Assembly (NCBI GenBank): GCA_016841875.1
Contig: JAENYG010000018.1
Coordinates: forward strand, 1 to 64,000
Direction of reading: 5' to 3'
DNA length: 64,000 nucleotides
Source: Syntrophomonas sp.
GTDB lineage: Bacteria; Bacillota; Syntrophomonadia; Syntrophomonadales; Syntrophomonadaceae
Shown here piece by piece: positions 16,778-25,373 of this stretch. Every line of letters starts with the position of its first letter. Positions within the stretch are counted from its first letter, which is position 1. The position numbers and the translations under genes are program-made. The notes under the pieces were generated by a model, which was given only the letters and a program-made list of their open reading frames with translations, was not told where the DNA came from and did no database searches.

Positions 16778-18175
16778 ATGAAATGGGGTGATGTTATATT
16801 AAACTGGGAAATGTTGGAGTTACTATTTGAGCAGAATCGTTATATGGCGGTAGTATTTTTAGACCAAGATGGAATTATTAAATACCTTAACGAAACCTAT
16901 CTAGAAATCCTTAATTTACCCCGGGATCAAGTGGTGGGAAAACATGTTTTGGAGATTACCCCCCACAGCCGGGCTTATATTACTCTGCAAACCGGCAAAG
17001 CTAAAGTAGGTTATGAGTGGATTGTGAACGGACACCATACTTTAGGTACCGCCCTGCCTATATTTGATGGGGATGAGGTTATCGGTGTATTTGGATATAC
17101 TATGTTCTTGGACCTGTGGGATGGCAAAAATATACTAGACGAAATTTTGTCCAATCTTAACCTGTATAAAGATGAAGTCCACAGGTTGCACAGTGCGGTC
17201 TACAAATTTGAAGATATTCACTATGCAAGCAAAGCCATGAGCGATATCATCATACTGGCCCGGCAGGTAGCCAACCATCCGCTGACTACAGTGCTCATTA
17301 CCGGTGAAAGCGGCACCGGCAAAGAACTTTTTGCCCATGCCATACATAATGCCAGCCGGCGCTGTCAAAGGCCTTTTGTCAGGGTTAACTGTGCAGCCAT
17401 CCCCGAAAACCTTCTGGAATCAGAACTATTCGGTTATGAAGAAGGGGCTTACACCGGTGCCAAAAAGGGTGGTAAGTTGGGCAAATTCGAATTGGCTGAT
17501 ATGGGTACCATATTCCTGGATGAGATTGCTGAAGTGCCGATTAATATGCAGAGCAAGCTGCTGTTCGTACTGCAGGAAGGGGTAGTAGAGAGATTAGGGG
17601 GAGTGCATCCCACTAAAATTAATGTCAGAGTGATTGCCGCTACCAATCGTGACCTGGAGAAGATGGTGAAATCTGGCAGCTTCCGTCAGGATTTATATTA
17701 TCGTTTGAACGTAGTGCATATTAAAATTCCGTCGTTGAGAGAAAGAGTTGAAGACATTCGCTTGATAACACCACACATAATGTGTAACCTGAGTCGACGT
17801 TTGAATATTTCAGCAAGAAAAATCGATGACTACGCCCTCGGATTGCTGTGTAAACATGCCTGGCCGGGTAATATCAGGGAGCTGGAGAATGTATTGGAAA
17901 GAAGCTTAATACTGGCTGAAATGGAAGGCTCCAGGGTGGTGTACAGCAGGCACATAAATATCTCTGATGAAGAATTTGGTTTTAATTTATCCGAAGATAA
18001 AAGTCTAAAAAATATGCTGGAGGAATATGAAAAAAAACTGCTGGCTAAAACTCTGGAAAACTGCCAGTTTGACGTTCCGGGTGCAGCCAGGCAGCTTAAT
18101 ATGGATCCTTCCTCGCTGTATAGAAAATTGAGAAAATTCGGTATATGCATAAAAAGGGAGTATTCTATTCATTAG
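16778..18175 (+). CDS. Sigma-54 enhancer-binding activator with one PAS domain
   Basis: Second activator of the NtrC class, 465 aa. An N-terminal PAS-like sensor (about 10-110, VVFLDQDGIIKYLNETYLEIL) is followed by AAA+ with Walker A GESGTGKE at 176-183, the sigma-54 loop GAYTGA at 223-228 and Walker B GTIFLDEIA at 243-251. It ends in a Fis-type helix-turn-helix (ARQLNMDPSSLYRKLRKFG). No ribosome site precedes ATG 16778, so the start is uncertain; ATG 16811 is a shorter choice. Its stop is 5 nt from two palindromes and about 200 nt from a sigma-54 promoter that opens beta-oxidation operon 2, its probable target. Confidence 0.92.
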   Translation: MKWGDVILNWEMLELLFEQNRYMAVVFLDQDGIIKYLNETYLEILNLPRDQVVGKHVLEITPHSRAYITLQTGKAKVGYEWIVNGHHTLGTALPIFDGDEVIGVFGYTMFLDLWDGKNILDEILSNLNLYKDEVHRLHSAVYKFEDIHYASKAMSDIIILARQVANHPLTTVLITGESGTGKELFAHAIHNASRRCQRPFVRVNCAAIPENLLESELFGYEEGAYTGAKKGGKLGKFELADMGTIFLDEIAEVPINMQSKLLFVLQEGVVERLGGVHPTKINVRVIAATNRDLEKMVKSGSFRQDLYYRLNVVHIKIPSLRERVEDIRLITPHIMCNLSRRLNISARKIDDYALGLLCKHAWPGNIRELENVLERSLILAEMEGSRVVYSRHINISDEEFGFNLSEDKSLKNMLEEYEKKLLAKTLENCQFDVPGAARQLNMDPSSLYRKLRKFGICIKREYSIH

Positions 18176-18180
18176 ACAAC

Positions 18181-18286
18181 TGGCAGTTTTGCCATAACGA
18201 CTCGGATAACTGGCAGTTTTGCCACAACACTTTTGTTTCTACCAGAACCCGCAACCAGGCGCAACCAATATTTCTAAAAATATTGG
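18181..18286. promoter_or_regulatory. Paired activator-binding palindromes upstream of operon 2
   Basis: Two identical 14-bp palindromes TGGCAGTTTTGCCA lie at 18181-18194 and 18211-18224, 30 bp apart (about three helix turns), so a dimer pair could bind one face. They are 150-190 bp upstream of the -24/-12 element. Further on, CCAATATTT-N4-AAATATTGG (18265-18286) is an AT-rich palindrome that could be a DNA-bending site. The half-sites differ from those upstream of operon 1, consistent with two different activators. Confidence 0.65.
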
Positions 18287-18371
18287 TATAAATACCAGAA
18301 ATAATCAATCGCAGAATAATAAACATCGAGCCAGAATACCTTTTAATAGGGGTTCCGGTTCTTATTTTTTC

Positions 18372-18387
18372 TGGCATATATATTGCT
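18372..18387 (+). promoter_or_regulatory. Predicted sigma-54 promoter of beta-oxidation operon 2
   Basis: TGGCAT-N5-TTGCT, with GG (18373-18374) and GC (18385-18386) exactly 10 nt apart. The start of transcription should fall near 18398. That excludes an ATG at 18407 as a normal start and supports TTG 18479 for the first gene. Confidence 0.85.
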
Positions 18388-18478
18388 AAATAGATAGTCA
18401 ACACTGATGGAGGGGGGATTGATTCAAGATAAAACTGGAGACGACTTAGATTCAATAAACATGAAGGAGGGAAAGGAA

Positions 18479-19621
18479 TTGAGTTTTGGATTTACTTATA
18501 ACGAAGACCAACTGGCATTACAGCGAACGGTAAGAAAGTTTGCTGAAAATGAAATTGTTCCGGTAAGACATGATTATGATGAATCGGAAGAATTTCCCTG
18601 GCCAGAAGTTAAGAAAATGCATGAGTTGGGTATTTTTTGTATGAATGCACCTGAGAAATACAATGGCATGACATTTGGCAATGTAACGCTCTGTATGGTC
18701 TGTGAAGAGATATGCAAAGCCTGTTTAGGAATAGGCATTACTCCATTGGTCAATATGCTGGCTTCAGAACCAGTTCTGTATGGTGGAAATGAAGAGCAGT
18801 GGGACTGGTGGTACCCGAGAATCTGTGATGAGGGAAAACTCGCTGCTTATGCCGTAACTGAACCTGGTGCAGGGTCTGACGTGGCAGGTGTATCTACCAC
18901 GGTCAAGAAGGATGGAGATTATTATATTCTAAATGGCACTAAATGCTTCATCACCAACGGTCGGCATGCTTCTCAATTATGCGTCCTGGCTACCCATGAT
19001 AAGAGCAAAGGGAATCGGGCGCAGTCCTTTTTCATGGTAGATACCAGTACCGAAGGGGTTTCCTTTGGTAAAAGTGAACATAAAATGGGCATGCGCTGTT
19101 CAGAAACCTCGGAGGTGATTTTTGATAATGTAAAAGTACACAAGAAATTCCTTATTGGGGCAGAAGGAGATGGATTTAAGCTGGCCATGAAGTCCTTTAA
19201 TTCTTCCCGGCCATTTATAGCATCCGCATCGGTAGGCGTAGCCAGTGGAGCTTTTGAATTTGCCAGGGATTATGCCAAGGAGAGAAAGGCCTTTGGGAAA
19301 CCTATTGCCAGTTTTCAGGCCATTCAATTCATACTAGCAGATATGGCCATGGAGATCGAAGCATCGCGTCTTTTGTGGCAGAAAGCAGCCTGGCTCTTAG
19401 ATGAAGGCTTGATGGCAGCCGAACTTTCGGCTATATGCAAATGCTATGCAGCCGATATGGCCATGAAAGTGACCACGGATGCAGTGCAGATACTGGGAGG
19501 ATATGGATTCTGCCGGGACTATCCAGTGGAAAAAATGATGAGAGATGCCAAGATACTGCAGATTTTCGAAGGCACCTCCCAAATACAGCGGGTAATAATC
19601 GCTAAAGACGTTCTTTCCTAG
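18479..19621 (+). CDS. Acyl-CoA dehydrogenase, operon 2
   Basis: FAD-dependent short-chain acyl-CoA dehydrogenase, 380 aa. Motifs: AYAVTEPGAGSDVAGV, NGTKCFITNG, ILGGYGFCRDYPVEKMMRD and catalytic Glu364 in IFEGTSQIQR. It is a diverged paralog of the operon 1 enzyme. I chose TTG 18479: AAGGAGGG lies 7 nt upstream, the protein then begins in register with the other paralog, and an ATG at 18407 would sit only about 10 nt from the predicted transcription start. First gene of operon 2. Confidence 0.92.
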   Translation: MSFGFTYNEDQLALQRTVRKFAENEIVPVRHDYDESEEFPWPEVKKMHELGIFCMNAPEKYNGMTFGNVTLCMVCEEICKACLGIGITPLVNMLASEPVLYGGNEEQWDWWYPRICDEGKLAAYAVTEPGAGSDVAGVSTTVKKDGDYYILNGTKCFITNGRHASQLCVLATHDKSKGNRAQSFFMVDTSTEGVSFGKSEHKMGMRCSETSEVIFDNVKVHKKFLIGAEGDGFKLAMKSFNSSRPFIASASVGVASGAFEFARDYAKERKAFGKPIASFQAIQFILADMAMEIEASRLLWQKAAWLLDEGLMAAELSAICKCYAADMAMKVTTDAVQILGGYGFCRDYPVEKMMRDAKILQIFEGTSQIQRVIIAKDVLS

Positions 19622-19658
19622 AGAGATATAAGAAAATAACCGAAGGAGGAGTATTTAT

Positions 19659-20615
19659 ATGAAGTTTGAACCTATTCCTATCCGGAAGGGGAGAGCTAAA
19701 CCGCCAGCCTATAAAATAATGACTGCTAAGGAAGCTGTCACAGAATTTATCCAGGACGGCTGCTACCTGGGCATGTCCGTTAGTGCCGCACCGGCTGCCT
19801 TAATATGGGAAATTGTTCGTCAGAAGGATAGAATAAAGAACCTCAGTTTGAGTATAACCAGTCAAATTGGAATGTCTTCGGCCCTGATAGGCTCTGGATT
19901 AGTCAGCAAAATCGAGATGGCCTATAACTGGGGAGGCATTGAAGGTGAAGATAAAGTTTTCCGGCGGGCAGTGGAAAAAGGGATTCCCCGGCCCCTGGAA
20001 GTTGAAGATTACAGCAACTACGGATGTGCCATGAGATGGGAAGCAGCTTCCATAGGTTTGGATTTTATGCCGGTTAAATCCCAATTAGGATCTGATATTA
20101 TCAAAAACAACCCCCGGATTAAGGTTATAGATGATCCTTATACCGGAAAACCTGTATCCCTGGTACCTGCTTCCAACCCGGACGTTGGCATAATGCATTG
20201 TTCTCGAGCTGATGAAATTGGTAATGTTCAATGTTATGGCATGTATGGTAATACCGATCTGCTGGCGCGGGCTTCTAAAAAGGTCATAGTCAGTGTAGAA
20301 GAGATCGTCACCCAGGCAGAGATCCGTCGTATGCCTAACCTTACCGTGATTCCTTACTATTACGTGGATGCCATAGTGCAGGCACCTTTTGGAGCTCACT
20401 GGCGGGAGTCTAACTTCTATTACCATCACGATTTGGCCTTCGGCCTGGATGCTTACCGCCAATTTGCCACCAAAGAAGGTTTTGATGCCTGGGCCGATAA
20501 ATATATCCACGGCACTAAAGATTGGGATGAGTACTGTAAAGTGGTAGGTTATGACCGTTTGAATCGATTGAGACTCAGTGAAGGCAAATATCAGAAATTT
20601 GGAGAGGTGAGGTGA
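19659..20615 (+). CDS. CoA-transferase subunit A, operon 2
   Basis: Alpha subunit of a family I CoA-transferase of the GctA type, 318 aa, paralogous to the one at 10.8 kb. Shared landmarks: MTAKEAVTEFIQDG, the VEDYSNYGCAMRWEAASIGLDFMP block and VVGYDRLNRLR near the C-terminus. ATG behind GAAGGAGGAG. It ends 5 nt before the B subunit. The divergence from operon 1 suggests a different acid specificity, which the sequence alone cannot name. Confidence 0.9.
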   Translation: MKFEPIPIRKGRAKPPAYKIMTAKEAVTEFIQDGCYLGMSVSAAPAALIWEIVRQKDRIKNLSLSITSQIGMSSALIGSGLVSKIEMAYNWGGIEGEDKVFRRAVEKGIPRPLEVEDYSNYGCAMRWEAASIGLDFMPVKSQLGSDIIKNNPRIKVIDDPYTGKPVSLVPASNPDVGIMHCSRADEIGNVQCYGMYGNTDLLARASKKVIVSVEEIVTQAEIRRMPNLTVIPYYYVDAIVQAPFGAHWRESNFYYHHDLAFGLDAYRQFATKEGFDAWADKYIHGTKDWDEYCKVVGYDRLNRLRLSEGKYQKFGEVR

Positions 20616-20620
20616 TATTA

Positions 20621-21493
20621 ATGGCTGAGTATGCAAAAGATTATTCTTTGCCAGAATTGATGGCGGCTTCAGTAGCCCGGGAAATAAATGACGGGGAATT
20701 ATGCTTCATAGGGGTAGGAATGCCATTGATGGCAGCTACCATAGCCAAATTCACCCATGCCCCCAATTTTAATATGATGGTCGAATACGGGGCAGTTGGG
20801 CCATCTCCCAGAAGGTTACCTATGTGTGTCGACTGTGCAGTAAATAATGAAAGAGCTTATTATACCGGTACCCAGCGCGAGGTAATGGGGGCCCAGCAAG
20901 CTGGTTTTGTAGATGCTGCCTGTATAAGCGGAGCCCAGATAGACAAATACGGTAATCTGAATTCTACCTGCATCGGGGATTATCAAAACCTCAAAGTGCG
21001 TTTGGCCGGCAGTGGGGGCGCCAATGACCTATCATCATCTGCCAACCGCACCATAATCATGATGCGTCAGGATGGCCGTAATTTCGTTAATAAACTTGAT
21101 TATATCACTTCTCCCGGGTACCTGGATGGTCCTGGAGCCAGGGAAAAGGCTGGACTGCTGGGAGGGGGGCCACATGTGGCAGTTACTACCATGGGCGTAT
21201 ATCGTTTCGATAATGAAACCCGGGAGATGTATCTGGAAAAAATACATCCGGGTGTCAAACTGGAGGATATCAAACGCTCTATACAGTGGGATATTGCCGT
21301 ATCCCCTAATTTAATAGAAACCGAACCTCCAACCGAAGAACAGGTAATGGTCATGCGTACTCTGGATCCGCTGAAAGTGTATCTGGGGAATGGGAGAGAA
21401 GTGCTGGCCGGTGATTTCGAGGCCTTTATGAAGATGTTTGAAGATAGTTACTGGCCTATGACTGAACTAATGAAGAAAAAAGGACTGCTGTAA
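20621..21493 (+). CDS. CoA-transferase subunit B, operon 2
   Basis: Beta subunit, 290 aa from ATG 20621; an upstream GTG at 20612 would overlap subunit A, and the GAGGTGAGGTGAT site fits 20621. The catalytic glutamate is most likely Glu55 in VEYG, where the operon 1 paralog has YEAG. The C-terminal third is about 20 residues longer than the paralog (..FEAFMKMFEDSYWPMTELMKKKG). The gap to the dehydrogenase gene is 20 nt. Confidence 0.9.
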   Translation: MAEYAKDYSLPELMAASVAREINDGELCFIGVGMPLMAATIAKFTHAPNFNMMVEYGAVGPSPRRLPMCVDCAVNNERAYYTGTQREVMGAQQAGFVDAACISGAQIDKYGNLNSTCIGDYQNLKVRLAGSGGANDLSSSANRTIIMMRQDGRNFVNKLDYITSPGYLDGPGAREKAGLLGGGPHVAVTTMGVYRFDNETREMYLEKIHPGVKLEDIKRSIQWDIAVSPNLIETEPPTEEQVMVMRTLDPLKVYLGNGREVLAGDFEAFMKMFEDSYWPMTELMKKKGLL

Positions 21494-21513
21494 AAGAAAG
21501 AGGGGGAGAACAT

Positions 21514-22371
21514 ATGACAGTGAAGAAACTGGGCGTACTGGGAGCAGGCACCATGGGAGCAGGAATCGCCCAGGTCGGAGCGCAGGCCGGCCTGCAGGTG
21601 ACTCTGGTTGACATTGACCAAAAGTTTGTAGATAAGGCCCTGGCGGGCATGAAGAAGAATTGGGAAAAATCAGTTGCCAAAGGTAAACTCAGTGAGGAGG
21701 CTATGAAAAAATACCTGGACAATATCCAGATCAGCTGCAGTAATGATGATTTAAAGGATTGTGATCTGCTCATTGAGGTAATTGTTGAAAACATTGATAT
21801 TAAGAAGAAGGTTTTTAAGGAATTAAATGAAATTTGTTCACCCGATACGGTTTTTGCTTCTAATACTTCCGGCTTTAGTATAACGGAGATCGGGGTAGCC
21901 AGCGGCCGGCCGGAGAAGATGGTAGGAATGCACTTCTTCAATCCGGTACCAGTAATGAAGCTGGTAGAAGTAATACCTGGGGTAGAAACTAGTCCAGATA
22001 CTATTGCTCTGGCCACGGAAACCTGCCAGGTAATCGGTAAAACACCGATTCCGGCTAAAGAAGCACCGGGCTTTATCGTCAACCGTCTGCTGGTTCCCTA
22101 CCTTAATGATGCTGCTCATGCTTATGATGAAGGTGTAGCATCAGTTGAAGCAATCGATGAGGCCATGAAATTGGGGGCTAATATGCCCATTGGCCCATTG
22201 GCTTTGTGCGATCTGGTGGGGATAGATGTACTGTTGAATGTGGTCGAGTATTTTTACAAAGAGTTTGGTGATCCCAAATTTAGACCGGCTCAGGCATTGA
22301 AAAACAAGGTTCGGGCCGGGCACTATGGAATTAAAACCGGCAAAGGTTTTTATGACTATGCCACTAAATGA
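21514..22371 (+). CDS. 3-hydroxyacyl-CoA dehydrogenase, operon 2
   Basis: NAD-dependent 3-hydroxyacyl-CoA dehydrogenase, 285 aa, short bacterial form. Rossmann motif LGAGTMGAGIAQ, SNTSGFSI, catalytic His in GMHFFNPVPVMKLVEV, and GIKTGKGFYDY at the end. Clearly a paralog of the operon 1 enzyme. ATG behind AGAGGGGGAG. A long intercistronic hairpin follows before the HMG-CoA-synthase-like gene. Confidence 0.94.
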   Translation: MTVKKLGVLGAGTMGAGIAQVGAQAGLQVTLVDIDQKFVDKALAGMKKNWEKSVAKGKLSEEAMKKYLDNIQISCSNDDLKDCDLLIEVIVENIDIKKKVFKELNEICSPDTVFASNTSGFSITEIGVASGRPEKMVGMHFFNPVPVMKLVEVIPGVETSPDTIALATETCQVIGKTPIPAKEAPGFIVNRLLVPYLNDAAHAYDEGVASVEAIDEAMKLGANMPIGPLALCDLVGIDVLLNVVEYFYKEFGDPKFRPAQALKNKVRAGHYGIKTGKGFYDYATK

Positions 22372-22381
22372 CGATAAAATG

Positions 22382-22475
22382 AATACCAGGTAAAAAAAGG
22401 AGGGGCTGGCATATATTAATGAACAAAAATTGCTGGGAGCATTACACTCTTCTTTGTAGCCCCCCTGGTATTTTC
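22382..22475 (+). other. Large intercistronic hairpin, possible attenuator
   Basis: AATACCAGG (22382-22390) pairs with CCTGGTATT (22464-22472), and GGGGCT (22402-22407) with AGCCCC (22458-22463), enclosing about 50 nt; TTTTC follows. It divides operon 2 into a beta-oxidation part and an HMGS-like/thiolase part, and could reduce expression of the downstream half. Confidence 0.6.
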
Positions 22476-22503
22476 AAAACAATGGAAGAGGAGGTAAGCA
22501 AGA

Positions 22504-23913
22504 ATGGTTGGAATTATTGGCTTTGGAGCATATGTTCCCTTTAACCGTCTAAACCGAGCCCATATCAAGGACACTTTCGGAGCTCCAGTTCCCAAAGGCG
22601 AAAAGGCTGTGGCTAACTATGACGAAGACAGTATTACCATGGGAGCCATGGCGGCCCTCGATTGCAGTGCCAACCTGGATACTAAAAGCATTGATGCTGT
22701 GTACTTTGCTACTACTACCGCTCCTTATAAGGAAAAGCAAAGTGCGGCTACCATTGCTGGCGTACTGGATACCAGGCTGGATATAAGGACCGCGGATTTT
22801 TGTGATTCTTTACGGGCAGGTTCCTCGGCTATTCTGGCCGGGGTAGATGCAGCTATGCAAGGCTTAAATACAATGGTAGTTGCAGGTGAATGCCGACTGG
22901 GATATTCTGCTGGTTCATATGAAAACCATTTCGGAGATGGAGCAGCAGCATTTCTGATCGGGAATAACCATGTTATTGCTGAGTATATCGACAGCTGCAG
23001 CATTTCGATAGATTTCCACGATTTGTGGCGAGCTGATGATGAAAGGTTTGTGCATAGCTGGGAAGAAAGATTTTGCATTAACCAGGGCTATAACCAGTTT
23101 GTCAGTGACTCAGTGCAGGGTGTTTTAAAGAAGACCGGCTTAACCCCGGGTGATTTCAGTAAAATTGTCCTTTATGGAGTTACTCCTCGGTATCAGGGAC
23201 AAATCGCTGCCAAGCTGGGTTTTGCACCGGCTCAGATCCAGGACAGTCTATATAACCAGGTGGGGAACACTGGGACTGCCAATGCCCCCATGATGTTGGC
23301 TGCTGCTCTGGAGGAGGCCAAGCCGAACGATTATATTATGCTGGTCAGCTACGGTGAAGGTAGTGACGCCATAGTTTTTAAGGTGAGTGATGAGATTGCC
23401 AATTTTTTTCCCGCATGCGGCTTAAAGGGGTACATTGAAAACAAAAAAGTCACCATGAACTATGGAAAATATCTGCGTTGGAGAGAACTGATTGAAACAG
23501 AACCAGCTAAAAGACCAGTACAAAAGAGATCATCATTGCCTGATATGTATCGTAATCGCAAGAAAAATCTGGGATTTTATGGAGTTGTCTGTAAAAATTG
23601 CGGAACCGTTCAATTTCCGCCCTCCCGGATATGTATCGAATGCCGAACTATAGATCAGATGGAAGACTACCGGCTTTATGGTAAACCCGCCCGGGTGGCC
23701 ACATTTACAGTTGATTATCTGGCGGAGTCCCTTGATCCACCGACCATAGTAGCAGTAGTTGACTTCGAAGGTGGAGGACGTCTGATTTGTTATCTGGTCG
23801 ATTGTGATCCGGATGAGGTGAAGGTAGGTATGGAGGTGAAGATGTCATTCCGCCACATATTCACGGTTGACAGCATCCGTACTTATTTCTGGAAAGCCGT
23901 ACCAAAACTGTAA
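22504..23913 (+). CDS. HMG-CoA-synthase-like protein fused to a DUF35 (zinc ribbon/OB) domain
   Basis: 469 aa. Residues 1-300 have the fold of archaeal-type HMG-CoA synthase (start GIIGFGAYVPFNRL, then VYFATTTAPYKEKQ, ADFCDSLRAGSSAI, GDGAAAF, LGF..IQ, NTGTANAPMMLAAALEEAKP, YGEGSDA). Residues 355-469 form a DUF35 module with a zinc ribbon (CKNCG...CIEC) and an OB fold. Against archaeal sequences as I remember them, the catalytic Glu, Cys and His positions appear to be Thr, Leu and Tyr, so true HMG-CoA synthesis is doubtful. In archaea, thiolase, HMGS and DUF35 form one complex; here two of the three are fused and the thiolase is next door. A role in an acyl-condensing or thiolytic complex is inference. 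Confidence 0.85.
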   Translation: MVGIIGFGAYVPFNRLNRAHIKDTFGAPVPKGEKAVANYDEDSITMGAMAALDCSANLDTKSIDAVYFATTTAPYKEKQSAATIAGVLDTRLDIRTADFCDSLRAGSSAILAGVDAAMQGLNTMVVAGECRLGYSAGSYENHFGDGAAAFLIGNNHVIAEYIDSCSISIDFHDLWRADDERFVHSWEERFCINQGYNQFVSDSVQGVLKKTGLTPGDFSKIVLYGVTPRYQGQIAAKLGFAPAQIQDSLYNQVGNTGTANAPMMLAAALEEAKPNDYIMLVSYGEGSDAIVFKVSDEIANFFPACGLKGYIENKKVTMNYGKYLRWRELIETEPAKRPVQKRSSLPDMYRNRKKNLGFYGVVCKNCGTVQFPPSRICIECRTIDQMEDYRLYGKPARVATFTVDYLAESLDPPTIVAVVDFEGGGRLICYLVDCDPDEVKVGMEVKMSFRHIFTVDSIRTYFWKAVPKL

Positions 23914-23930
23914 AGATAGGAGTGAATGAA

Positions 23931-25112
23931 ATGGCCATAGGAATTAAAGATAGAGCTGCGGTAATTGGAATGGGATGTACTAAATTTGGCGAACGTTATG
24001 ACCGCAACCTGGAAGATTTGATGATAGAAGCAATAGATGAGTGTTTAGAAGATGCTGGGATAGAATTCAATGATATAGATGCGTTCTGGTTCGGAACATT
24101 TACTTCCGGTATGGCGGGATTAGCATTTTCCAATCGAATGAAATCCCACTATAAGCCGGTAACCCGTCTGGAAAATATGTGCTGTACAGGATTGGATAGC
24201 TTTCGTAATGCCTGTTATGGTGTAGTCGCAGGGGCCTACGATGTAGTAATGGCTATAGGGGCGGAAAAGTTGAAGGATGGCGGATACAGCGGTCTGGAAG
24301 TTCCTACAGAAGATTCTGACCGTACCTTACCAGATCTGACCGCACCATCACGGTTTGCTTTTGTTGCTCCAGCCTATGCTCATAAATATGGCCTGGATAT
24401 GCAGCAGATGAAAGAAGTTATGGCGCGCATAGCCTGGAAGAACCACAAAAATGGGGCACTGAATCCTAAAGCTCAATACCGGGCCGAAGTATCGATGGAA
24501 AGTATTCTTAAATCTCCGATCATTTGCAGCCCCATGGGGGTTATGGATTGTTCGGGAGTATCGGATGGTGCGGCCTGCGCCATCATTACCCGCACAGAGG
24601 ATGCCAAAAAGTACCGGAAAGATCCCATGTATGTTAAGGGGATTCAGATTGCGGCCGGTCCTGGCCATAGTGAAAAACATCAGAGTTATGATTTCACCAC
24701 CGCATTTGAAACCTATTATGCCGGGCAGGCAGCGTATCGTGAAGCAGGAATTACCAATCCGCGGGAACAGATCAGTTTGGCTGAAGTTCATGATTGTTTT
24801 ACACCTACTGAGTTGATCATATATGAGGATTTGCAGTTCAGTGAACGTGGTCAGGGCTGGAAAGATGCTATGAATGGATTTTTTGACCTGGATGGGGGGC
24901 TTCCGGTGAATCCGGACGGAGGCTTGAAATCGTTTGGTCATCCCATAGGTGCCAGCGGTATACGGATGCTGTATGAATCCTGGCTGCAGTTTCATGGTCG
25001 AGCAGGCAAACGGCAGCTGGAAAATCCCAGAATAGGTCTGGCTCAAAATCTGGGTGGGCAGCCCTATTCATGTGTAGTCGGGGTAGGTATTGTAGGAAAT
25101 GAGTTAGGGTAG
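23931..25112 (+). CDS. SCP2-type thiolase
   Basis: 393 aa, thiolase of the SCP-x/archaeal type. The nucleophile Cys is in MCCTGLDS, the His of the HDCF loop is in EVHDCFTP, and a second His is in FGHPIGASG; the C-terminal LGGQPYSCVVG carries another Cys. All key residues are present, unlike in the preceding gene. This family usually works with a DUF35 partner, as in the BbsAB benzoylsuccinyl-CoA thiolase or archaeal acetoacetyl-CoA thiolase complexes; that domain is fused to the upstream gene, 17 nt away. ATG 23931 is chosen because AGGAG lies 9 nt upstream; GTG 23922 is too close to it. Probably the thiolysis step of operon 2. Confidence 0.9.
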   Translation: MAIGIKDRAAVIGMGCTKFGERYDRNLEDLMIEAIDECLEDAGIEFNDIDAFWFGTFTSGMAGLAFSNRMKSHYKPVTRLENMCCTGLDSFRNACYGVVAGAYDVVMAIGAEKLKDGGYSGLEVPTEDSDRTLPDLTAPSRFAFVAPAYAHKYGLDMQQMKEVMARIAWKNHKNGALNPKAQYRAEVSMESILKSPIICSPMGVMDCSGVSDGAACAIITRTEDAKKYRKDPMYVKGIQIAAGPGHSEKHQSYDFTTAFETYYAGQAAYREAGITNPREQISLAEVHDCFTPTELIIYEDLQFSERGQGWKDAMNGFFDLDGGLPVNPDGGLKSFGHPIGASGIRMLYESWLQFHGRAGKRQLENPRIGLAQNLGGQPYSCVVGVGIVGNELG

Positions 25113-25115
25113 AGA

Positions 25116-25331
25116 ATGGGTACTCTAGAACAATTCGCGGATTATTTTTGCCCTTATGTGGGGCAACAGGTGCATATTCGAATAATTTATAATTGTTCTA
25201 ATACCCGGATATGTCAGATCAATATCGAACCGGCTTTTTATGAATGTCTGCTAAGTGAAAACTGTCCGGGCAATAAATTGAAAGATGAAGGCTGCCTGCT
25301 GTTTCAGTTTCATGATATAGGTGATGAATAG
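25116..25331 (+). CDS. Small cysteine-containing protein of unknown function
   Basis: 71 residues, not recognised. The ATG is 3 nt after the thiolase stop, and the frame fills most of the gap before the crotonase gene; no other frame there is open. It has five cysteines and an acidic C-terminus (LFQFHDIGDE), with no membrane segment or signal peptide. The tight spacing suggests translational coupling and a role with the thiolase/HMGS-like pair, but nothing else supports a function. Confidence 0.55.
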   Translation: MGTLEQFADYFCPYVGQQVHIRIIYNCSNTRICQINIEPAFYECLLSENCPGNKLKDEGCLLFQFHDIGDE

Positions 25332-25373
25332 GGTGGGCGAAAGTGATAAATGTGTAAGGGGAGGTGGTTTAAG

